From: JANNRW01 sp031401815
GTDB lineage: Bacteria > Desulfobacterota > Desulfuromonadia > Geobacterales > DSM-12255
DNA length: 10,029 nucleotides
Direction of reading: 5' to 3'
Assembly (NCBI GenBank): GCA_031401815.1
Contig: JANNRW010000245.1
Location: 1-10,029 of the forward strand
The notes beneath the pieces were generated by a model that saw only the letters and a program-made list of their open reading frames with translations, had not been told where the DNA came from and did no database searches. The translations under genes were made by a program, and so were the position numbers. Below, piece by piece: positions 1 to 6,383 of the stretch; position 1 is the first letter of the stretch; every line of letters begins with the position of its first letter.

Positions 1-146
1 CACTGAGATAATCATTACAGAGACTTAGATAAAATATCAGCTTCATTTGTGTTCACCTTTCAGGTTGTACGGTGATTTCAAATAATCTCAATGATTTCCT
101 CTGTGTCTCAGTGCCTCTGTGTTTCAACTGCCGTTTTTAGGGTAAA
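1..146. other. Intergenic region downstream of galT, repeat-containing
   Basis: This is the stretch beyond the galT stop codon up to the left edge. It holds an 8-bp tandem repeat (listed separately) and an 8-bp inverted pair, CACTGAGA at 1-8 and TCTCAGTG at 106-113. I see no hairpin followed by a T-run that would be a convincing terminator for the minus-strand unit. On the minus strand an ATG at 44-46 with an upstream GAAAGGTG could start a gene leaving the window, but only 15 codons are visible and they run into repeat-like sequence, so it is not called. Confidence 0.6.
99..122. repeat. 8-bp degenerate tandem repeat, three units
   Basis: Three consecutive octamers read CTCTGTGT, CTCAGTGC and CTCTGTGT in exact 8-bp register. 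A reverse-oriented fragment of the middle unit (CACTGAGA) lies at 1-8, and a CAGAGAC near 18-24 resembles the inverse of the outer units. Low-complexity repeats of this CTCTGTG style are common between genes in several bacterial groups; their function is unknown to me. They sit just past the end of galT. Confidence 0.7.
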
Positions 147-1175
147 TCATGAAATATCGGCATCTCGTAAAAACTGAGTTGTCTCTTCCGGGGATGTCGA
201 ATTTATAAAGAACCCAGTTCCCCATTCAAACCCTGCAATCGGAGTAACTCTCGGAACAAGCTCGATATGCCAGTGATAATCATAACGTATCGAATCCCAG
301 TAATCTGACTTGCCGGGACGAACCTGCTGGGGGGGTGCATTATGAAGAATAAAGTTGTAAGCAGGGTCTTTAAGCACCTTTTTTACTCTCATCAGCATAT
401 CTTTCATCGCAATGGCCAGCTCTGACAGTTGCCTGTCGTTCATAAGGGCAAAGTCGTGTGAATGATGCTTCGGATAGAGTCTTAGTTCAAAGGGAAAGCA
501 GGCTGCATAAGGGGTTACCAGGAGATAATCCGCACTCTCCCTGACTACCCTGCTCCCCTCCTTAAGCTCGAATTCGATCAGATCGCAGAAAATGCAACGC
601 TCTCTTTTAGCATAGAAGTCACGGCAGACACGGAGCGCTTTTGCAGCTACAGGGGGGGTCATCGGGACAGCGATCAACTGACTGTGGGAATGGCTCAAGG
701 TAGCTCCAGCCTGTGCTCCATGGTTTTTGAATAAGACCATGTGCCGAAACCTGAAATCATTACGAAGATCAAGCAGACGCGCTCTGTAGGCAAAGAGCAC
801 ATTGGTTATTTCTACAGGTGTCAGCTCAGCCATGCTCCGGTGATGATCAGGGGTTTCCACGATAACTTCATGGGCTCCGATACCGTCACGGACGTCGTAC
901 AGCCCGTAGCCCCTGCTTTTTATCTCTCCCTCCACCCTGAGAGCAGGGTATTTGTTCGGAATGACTCGAACTTGCCAGCCGGGGGAGTTGGCCTCTCCTG
1001 AAGATCTGATGGCAAATATTTCGGGCGGAGTCTTTTTTTCATAACCATAACAAAATGGACAAACTTCGCTGCTATGGTGATGCGGTTCAATATGAAAGTC
1101 TCGCGGTCTTCGCCCACGTTCCGTTGCAATGATTACCCAGTGCTCTTTTAAAGGATCCCAGCGTAGTTCAGACAT
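147..1175 (-). CDS. galT: Galactose-1-phosphate uridylyltransferase family protein (HIT superfamily)
   Basis: A 342-residue protein of the GalT branch of the HIT superfamily, which moves a nucleotidyl group between a sugar phosphate and an NDP-sugar through a nucleotidyl-histidine intermediate in the cytoplasm. Residues 39-42 form a CPFC zinc motif. The sequence around 151-166 leads into the active-site HSHSQ (162-166), where H164 is the expected nucleophile. H111 or H112 is the likely third zinc ligand. A second, diverged HIT-like half begins near C194/C197 and ends in HWHIELVPR (301-309), whose two histidines match the metal site of E. coli GalT. Length is normal. GGAG lies 6 nt before the ATG. 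It is the last gene of the minus-strand unit, 71 nt after the GH57 gene. The HSHSQ form differs from the HPHxQ of classical GalT, and next to an alpha-glucan enzyme the substrate might be a different hexose-1-phosphate or NDP-glucose. Family assignment is secure; galactose specificity is not. Confidence 0.9.
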   Translation of the reverse strand: MSELRWDPLKEHWVIIATERGRRPRDFHIEPHHHSSEVCPFCYGYEKKTPPEIFAIRSSGEANSPGWQVRVIPNKYPALRVEGEIKSRGYGLYDVRDGIGAHEVIVETPDHHRSMAELTPVEITNVLFAYRARLLDLRNDFRFRHMVLFKNHGAQAGATLSHSHSQLIAVPMTPPVAAKALRVCRDFYAKRERCIFCDLIEFELKEGSRVVRESADYLLVTPYAACFPFELRLYPKHHSHDFALMNDRQLSELAIAMKDMLMRVKKVLKDPAYNFILHNAPPQQVRPGKSDYWDSIRYDYHWHIELVPRVTPIAGFEWGTGFFINSTSPEETTQFLRDADIS

Positions 1176-1220
1176 GATATCTCCATGATATTTGTAAAGG
1201 CATGGTGCCTTGATTTAACC

Positions 1221-1248
1221 AACCACCAACCACCAACCACTAACCACT
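1221..1248. repeat. 7-bp tandem repeat (AACCACY)x4
   Basis: Four head-to-tail heptamers read AACCACC, AACCACC, AACCACT and AACCACT, preceded by a partial AACC at 1217-1220. The array fills much of the gap between the GH57 gene and galT, and its last two bases overlap the GH57 stop codon (TAG, 1247-1249). In the transcript it would read as a purine/U-rich (RGUGGUU)n tract. Such heptamer arrays are prone to copy-number slippage. No function is evident. Confidence 0.85.
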
Positions 1249-3439
1249 ATATCAACCACGTATCCAATTCCAGCTCTTCTCCGGCATACATCAGTTTCAT
1301 CGGAGCATCTGACGGCCAGCGGTTCAGTTCGTTACTGTCGCGCATATGCAGAATTGTAGCAAAAATATAATCATCAGCATGCAGCTTGAGGGGTTGGAGC
1401 GGCACCTGAATTTCGCATATTTTTCTGATTGCCCAGTGGCAGATATCATCCTTTTCTATCCATCTTCCGGATATTCGCTTTTCAAGCCTGCTTTCGCCGA
1501 CAGATGATTTCATCAGTATCCGAAACTCGTTTTTCTGTACAAGATGGAGTATAAGCTCGTCATCAGGAAGGAGAATCTTGTCGAGGGGGATAATTCCGTC
1601 AACCCTGAAATAAAAGGAAGCATGATCATATCCAAAGTAGAAGGAGCGTAAAGGGTTCTCAGCTGCGTGCATTGTAGAACCCTGCCTTGACAGGTCATAA
1701 AGACCGGCTGCCAGCCACTCGAAATAATCGCCGACAAGTCCGCTGATGACAGGAGAGATGAATCCACAAGGGTCACGGACAAAGCCGGCAGGGCTCTTTT
1801 TCTTTACAGGTTCATAGAGTTCAGCCGGGATTTCAGCTCCAATCGAGCGGTAAACGTTCATAAGATGTCGCCGGAAGAGGAGATCAAACTGGGCGCTGTG
1901 AGATGAGAAGTGATCGTCTCCATACCACCAGAACCAGTCGCTGCCTTGAGCGGCAAAGATGTCCCTGCATACTCCTGCGGCAAGCTGGTCACTTTCAGCG
2001 AAGATGTCACTGGAACCTTTTGAAAGAAGTTCCGCAACTTCCGGACAAGCTTTGACAGCGGCCTCACGGGTTTTGGAAAGCAGCTCCCATGCGCGGTTTT
2101 CTTCCGGATGCCCTATCCAGATGCCGTAATTGGCATTGATCCATGATCCCGGATGGATATGATTCAAAGCCCTGACAGGTGGGGTTGCAATAATCTCGCT
2201 GAAAGTTTTCGGTTGAATCCGGTCATTATCTGCAAGTGCTGCATAAAGCCCTTTCAGGAAATGATAACCATTGTCAGGATAATATTCCCACGCATTTTCG
2301 CCATCCAGAATTACGGAGACAACTCTTGCTCCATGAATATTAGTGGCTATCCCTTTCAGTTTTTCAATAAAGTCTGCTACTGCTCTCTGTTCATCCCACT
2401 GGGAGTAAGTGAAGCCGACAAGGTCTGACAGCGAGTGATCACGAAAGAAAAGCTGCAACTCTTTTCCTGCATGCTTATAACTGTAAGGGTGAAAGATTGC
2501 TTCCCTACCTATCCCAAGCCCCCCCAGAGAGGCAGACAGCACCCCCTCATCAGTTGCAGTCCATTTAATACCGCAGTCGGTAATAATGGCCAATACCTCG
2601 TCACTCACAGACCCTTCAGAGGGCCAGAGCCCTTTTGGGGTGAAGCCGAAAACTCTTTTAAAGCACTCCATACCGGCAAGGATCTGACTCCTGGCATCTT
2701 CAGGGTGACTGAAAGCTCTGTTCGGGAGGTGCACTCTGGGCATTGCGACAGAAGCCGATTTCAGATCACACAATAGCGGCAAGATAGGATGAAAATAAGG
2801 GGTGACAGATAACTCTATCTTCCCTTCCTCATGCAGTTTCCGGTAGAGAGGGATAATCCCTTCAATTATTTTCTGATGAGAGGCAAATAGAAGACCCTTC
2901 TCCTCAAGAGTATAGTTTCTCCCTTTTTGAACAAGCTTTTGCAGCTCCGGAAAATTGCGGCGAGCTGCTTCACCAGTCCAGGCAAGAAAAAAACAGACTT
3001 GCAGATCCAGAATATCCTGAGTGCGAAACTGGCGGAAACGGCGGTCATCATTTACTCCTGACTCATCGCCTGACATCTTGAACAGTTCATAATAGCGAGG
3101 ATTAGGCTCTATAAGGCGCTGCCGGTTTGCAGCAAAAAAATTCGAGATTATGAAGGAGCGCTCTTCTTCTCCCATCTCGTATGGGTTCATCTGCCCATGG
3201 ATAAGGAAAGGGTCAATCGCTCTGCCGAGAGCGTAATCTTCCAGTTGATCCAGAAGTGAAGGGACAAAGTTGAAAACTGCACGTGCGCCGGGAGTTTCAT
3301 CCACAATTGCCGCCATGTCGTAGTAATCCTTCACTGCATGCAGATATGTCCATGGGAGGATATATTCACTGCTTAGCGGATCCTTGTAGTACGGCTGGTG
3401 CATGTGCCAAAGGAGAATGACTGAAAGAGGACTTTTCAT
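1247..3439 (-). CDS. Glycoside hydrolase family 57 protein (alpha-amylase/glucanotransferase type)
   Basis: A 730-residue GH57 enzyme; the family acts on alpha-glucans such as starch and glycogen by hydrolysis, transglycosylation or branching with retention of configuration. Conserved regions appear in order: HMHQPYY at 12-18; LWPSEGS at 271-277 with E275 as expected nucleophile; ILDGENAWE at 377-385 with D379 as expected acid/base; and the aromatic stretch 432-451 (SWINANYGIW, then HPEENRAW). A helical section with DWFWWYGDD (501-509) follows the barrel, then a beta-rich C-terminal domain (about 560-730). There is no signal peptide, so it should act in the cytoplasm, probably on stored glucan. 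An in-frame TAA about 12 codons upstream fixes the start near ATG 3439. No clear Shine-Dalgarno precedes it, but a perfect TATAAT lies 12 nt upstream, so an internal promoter giving a nearly leaderless message is possible. Exact specificity (amylase, branching, 4-alpha-glucanotransferase) cannot be decided here. Confidence 0.92.
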   Translation of the reverse strand: MKSPLSVILLWHMHQPYYKDPLSSEYILPWTYLHAVKDYYDMAAIVDETPGARAVFNFVPSLLDQLEDYALGRAIDPFLIHGQMNPYEMGEEERSFIISNFFAANRQRLIEPNPRYYELFKMSGDESGVNDDRRFRQFRTQDILDLQVCFFLAWTGEAARRNFPELQKLVQKGRNYTLEEKGLLFASHQKIIEGIIPLYRKLHEEGKIELSVTPYFHPILPLLCDLKSASVAMPRVHLPNRAFSHPEDARSQILAGMECFKRVFGFTPKGLWPSEGSVSDEVLAIITDCGIKWTATDEGVLSASLGGLGIGREAIFHPYSYKHAGKELQLFFRDHSLSDLVGFTYSQWDEQRAVADFIEKLKGIATNIHGARVVSVILDGENAWEYYPDNGYHFLKGLYAALADNDRIQPKTFSEIIATPPVRALNHIHPGSWINANYGIWIGHPEENRAWELLSKTREAAVKACPEVAELLSKGSSDIFAESDQLAAGVCRDIFAAQGSDWFWWYGDDHFSSHSAQFDLLFRRHLMNVYRSIGAEIPAELYEPVKKKSPAGFVRDPCGFISPVISGLVGDYFEWLAAGLYDLSRQGSTMHAAENPLRSFYFGYDHASFYFRVDGIIPLDKILLPDDELILHLVQKNEFRILMKSSVGESRLEKRISGRWIEKDDICHWAIRKICEIQVPLQPLKLHADDYIFATILHMRDSNELNRWPSDAPMKLMYAGEELELDTWLI

Positions 3440-3451
3440 TGCGCAGTATGA

Positions 3452-3457
3452 ATTATA
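3452..3457 (-). promoter_or_regulatory. Possible internal -10 box upstream of the GH57 gene
   Basis: On the minus strand the 58-nt gap between the fusion gene and the GH57 gene contains a perfect TATAAT ending 12 nt before the GH57 ATG. No good -35 match exists at 16-18 bp. If used, transcription would begin almost at the start codon. A chance match in an AT-rich gap is quite possible. Confidence 0.25.
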
Positions 3458-3497
3458 CAGAAGGCTTTAAAGAAACATTTTGAGTTGCCTCTCCGGA

Positions 3498-6005
3498 TCA
3501 TTGCAGCTCCTTTTTCCAGAGATGAACTTTTTCAGAGTATTCAGCCATAAGTTTATGAGCGATTTTCGGCTCTTTTGCTTCAGTTATAATCTGAATAAAG
3601 GAGCGGTTCTGGTCAGGAAGAAGCAGTAACCAGTCTTCGTTGAAATGAACCTTTATGCCATCTATGAAGCTGGCCTCTTTTTCAAGGCTGTCTTCACTCA
3701 TTTTCCGCATGATTCCACCTTTCAACTCCCATATGCAAGGAATTTTCGCCTGTAGAAAAGTCCTTTGCGGAATTTCAGTGGCAACTTTGGACAGGGAGAG
3801 AGATGTAGCAGCTATAAGTTCAATAATCTTGGCAATGACAAACATCCCGTCAAAAGCTGGCTGAAACTTTGGTATCGCAAACTGGCCATCCATTGAGCCC
3901 GCCATGACAACATCCTGCGACAGAGCCGCCTCAATCATCGACCGTTCACTGCTCTTTGTTCGATTGACAATAGAGAGTTTTTCATGAACCATCAAGTCAA
4001 TTACTGATGGAGCTGATACCGGCACAACAAAGGTTCCACGCTCACCAGCCTTAAGGAGGAGCAAGACAATGAGCGGTAAAAGCTCTGACTGGGTGAATAT
4101 TTTGCCGGAGTCATCGACAAGTGTTATCTCTTCTCCGCCCGGATCGAGCGAAAAGCCAGCATTGGCACCGAGGGTCATGACAATTTTGGCCAGTTGCTGG
4201 AGTCCCGCAGGTTTTTCGGCACTTTTTTTGGAACCCCTCTCTTCATCTATGTAAGCATTGAGGCTGATGACTTCACAGCCCAGGTCATTCAGAATCGCAG
4301 GAAGTACCTGACCTGCCGTGGAGTTGTTGAAGTCAATGACAGCTTTGAGATTTCGTTTGCGAAGAAGATTGCGGTCAATATTTCTGAGGAATCCCTCCTT
4401 ATAGAAATCCAGCACCTGTGGAAGCTCTGTAATTCCTCCTGGCTCCTTGTGATGGGCGCGGCGGAAATTTTCCTTGAAAAAGATCCGTTCGACATTTTTT
4501 GACATTGCGCTCGAAAAATCAAGTCCGTCCCCATCCAGAAACACGATTTCCGTTGAAGAGGGGTCATCAATAGACTGGCGAAAAAAAACTCCGCCAACTT
4601 CTCCGTATGTATTCAGTTTATAGCGAACTACAGGGAGGGGGATCATTTTCAGGTCGCGGACATTCACCCCTGCCGAAAGAATCCCTCCCAGAAAGCTTCT
4701 TTTAAGCATTCTGGACGAGAGAGTTGCATCTCTTCCCGCAAGAACGAAACTCCCTTTTCCAAGGGATGTTCCATAAGCGCATCCAAGCTTTGCAACAAAC
4801 TCGGGTGTCAGCTCTATGTTTGTAAGCCCGCGCACCATAGCCCCTTCAAACAGGGACTTCTTCCATTTATCGCCCCAGATAAGATTTGCAGTTACTGTGG
4901 CACCCGGCTCGATCAGTTTCCGTGGCCAGATCTTGACGTCACGCTTGATGTAGGCGTCTTCACCTATGGAAGTATCTTCTGCAACGATACATGCCTCTTC
5001 CATGACAACGCCCTGCCCGACCCGCACATTGTTACAGATTACGCTGTCAGTAAGTCGTGCCCCCTTTTTTATGAAGACATTATCCCAGACAATACAGCGC
5101 AGGAGGCGTGCCCCCTCCTCAACTGTGCAGTTGCAGCCTATCACGGTGTCCTTTATCTCAGATTGGCCGATAACCTGCGAGTTATCGCCTATGATGACAG
5201 TCCCGTGTATATGTGTCGGGTCATCAAGACGAACATCTCCGCCTGTCCTGATATCCTTGCCGACAAACTCCTGTTTGGGTTCATCAATGGCGATATTGAT
5301 CCGCCCCCTGAAAATGTCATGATGTGCTTCGCGATACGAGTCTGTATTCCCTATGTCTCGCCAGTAACCTTTGGCAGTAACTCCAAAAAGGGGCTCCCTG
5401 TTTTTAAGGAGAAGAGGGAAGAGGTCCTGGGAGAAATCAAAATTCTCGCCAGATGGGATATATTTCAGGATTTCCGGTTCGAGTATATATATACCGGTGT
5501 TTATGGTGTCTGAAATAACTTCACCCCAACCTGGTTTCTCCAGAAATTGAACTATCCGTCGGTTTTTATCTGTTATGACAACACCAAACTGAAGCGGATC
5601 CTTGACAGATGTGAGAGTTATGGTTGCTTTTGCCTTGTTGTCCAGATGAAAATCGATAATTTTTTTCAGATTGAAATCGGTAAGCAGATCACCACTGATA
5701 ATCATAAACCGCTCGGTCAGATATTTCTCGGCGTATTTGACAGCTCCTGCTGTACCCATATCTTCAAGAGGAGTTACATATGTAATTTTTACGCCAAAGT
5801 CAGAGCCGTCACGAAAGAAATTCTTGATTACAAGTGGCTGATGGTAGAGGAGCATGACAAGATCAGTAATTTCGTATTTTTTCAATAACTCTACAATATG
5901 AAGCATTATCGGCCGGTTCATAAGCGGTATCATCGGCTTAGGAAGGCTGCTGGTAAGTGGCTGGATACGGGTACCGAACCCCCCCGCCATAATTACAGCT
6001 TTCAT
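3498..6005 (-). CDS. Sugar-1-phosphate nucleotidyltransferase / left-handed beta-helix / phosphomannomutase-like fusion
   Basis: An 835-residue three-part protein, usually annotated as mannose-1-phosphate guanylyltransferase/phosphomannomutase. Residues 1-235 are a nucleotidyltransferase with GGFGTR (8-13), LPKP (21-24), SGD (104-106), EKP (156-158), NTG (169-171) and WRDIGN (215-220), all consistent with an active enzyme making an NDP-sugar from NTP and sugar-1-phosphate. Residues about 255-380 are hexapeptide repeats forming a left-handed beta helix. From about 385 to the end is a phosphohexomutase-like region with the GRDATLSSRM landmark at 424-433. Its catalytic loops are altered: RQSIDD (476-481) where TASHNP is expected, DPGGEE (621-626) for DGDxDR, GSMDGQ (703-708) for GExSGH, and LPDQNRSF (796-803) for the phosphate-binding RPSGTEP loop. 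The mutase part is therefore probably inactive or repurposed. AAGGAGGGG precedes the ATG, and the gene starts 3 nt after the response regulator stop. The nucleotide and sugar used (GDP-mannose or NDP-glucose) are not settled by sequence. Confidence 0.88.
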   Translation of the reverse strand: MKAVIMAGGFGTRIQPLTSSLPKPMIPLMNRPIMLHIVELLKKYEITDLVMLLYHQPLVIKNFFRDGSDFGVKITYVTPLEDMGTAGAVKYAEKYLTERFMIISGDLLTDFNLKKIIDFHLDNKAKATITLTSVKDPLQFGVVITDKNRRIVQFLEKPGWGEVISDTINTGIYILEPEILKYIPSGENFDFSQDLFPLLLKNREPLFGVTAKGYWRDIGNTDSYREAHHDIFRGRINIAIDEPKQEFVGKDIRTGGDVRLDDPTHIHGTVIIGDNSQVIGQSEIKDTVIGCNCTVEEGARLLRCIVWDNVFIKKGARLTDSVICNNVRVGQGVVMEEACIVAEDTSIGEDAYIKRDVKIWPRKLIEPGATVTANLIWGDKWKKSLFEGAMVRGLTNIELTPEFVAKLGCAYGTSLGKGSFVLAGRDATLSSRMLKRSFLGGILSAGVNVRDLKMIPLPVVRYKLNTYGEVGGVFFRQSIDDPSSTEIVFLDGDGLDFSSAMSKNVERIFFKENFRRAHHKEPGGITELPQVLDFYKEGFLRNIDRNLLRKRNLKAVIDFNNSTAGQVLPAILNDLGCEVISLNAYIDEERGSKKSAEKPAGLQQLAKIVMTLGANAGFSLDPGGEEITLVDDSGKIFTQSELLPLIVLLLLKAGERGTFVVPVSAPSVIDLMVHEKLSIVNRTKSSERSMIEAALSQDVVMAGSMDGQFAIPKFQPAFDGMFVIAKIIELIAATSLSLSKVATEIPQRTFLQAKIPCIWELKGGIMRKMSEDSLEKEASFIDGIKVHFNEDWLLLLPDQNRSFIQIITEAKEPKIAHKLMAEYSEKVHLWKKELQ

Positions 6006-6008
6006 CTT

Positions 6009-6383
6009 TTACCCCTCCTTGCGGCTCTTTTTTCTCTCCATGAGGCGCTTTATTTCATCCTTTAACTCCTGCATGTCGCTTGATTTTACAACATAACCGT
6101 CGGCCAGCCAGGCCGAAAAATCATCCTTGTAGCATGAAAATGCTGTTGAGAGAATCACCACCATGTCGTGGCGTTCCTTTACAATTGTTTGCAGCAAGTC
6201 AAGACCACTCTCGTTTTTAAGCTTGATATCCAGCAGAGCCACGCCATATTTGTTGGCTTGAAGAAGTTTTACCGCTTCTGCAATTGTGCCTGCTGTATCG
6301 ACTTCATAACCCTCCTCAGCAAGCTCCTGTGCGTAAAGCAGCCTGATGCCGGCTTCATCGTCTACAACCAGTACTCTTGTCAT
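6009..6383 (-). CDS. Single-domain response regulator (CheY-like receiver)
   Basis: A 124-residue stand-alone receiver. The acidic pocket is D8-D9, the phosphoacceptor is D52 in ALLDIK, the switch Thr/Ser region is LSTA (78-81) and the conserved lysine is K100 in VVKSSD. All residues needed for phosphotransfer are present. There is no DNA-binding or enzymatic output domain; after the receiver only a short basic tail (117-124) remains. The segment 84-100 (CYKDDFSAWLADGYVVK) has a form I associate with receivers of delta-proteobacterial two-component pairs. Its ATG overlaps the kinase stop codon in TAATG and is preceded by AGGAGG at 7 nt, so the two are translationally coupled and D52 is most likely phosphorylated by that kinase. 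Output must be by protein contact or by passing phosphate onward. Confidence 0.93.
   Translation of the reverse strand: MTRVLVVDDEAGIRLLYAQELAEEGYEVDTAGTIAEAVKLLQANKYGVALLDIKLKNESGLDLLQTIVKERHDMVVILSTAFSCYKDDFSAWLADGYVVKSSDMQELKDEIKRLMERKKSRKEG

Noticed and set aside
1..46. Minus-strand ATG at 44-46 with GAAAGGTG upstream, open to the window edge (MKLIFYLSLCNDYLSV).
   Set aside because: Only 15 codons are visible and the translation is largely of repeat-like DNA; sequence left of the window is needed.
741..1001. Plus-strand 86-codon frame opposite galT, and similar frames opposite the other large genes.
   Set aside because: They are antisense to genes with clear protein motifs, carry no motifs of their own, and lack ribosome sites.
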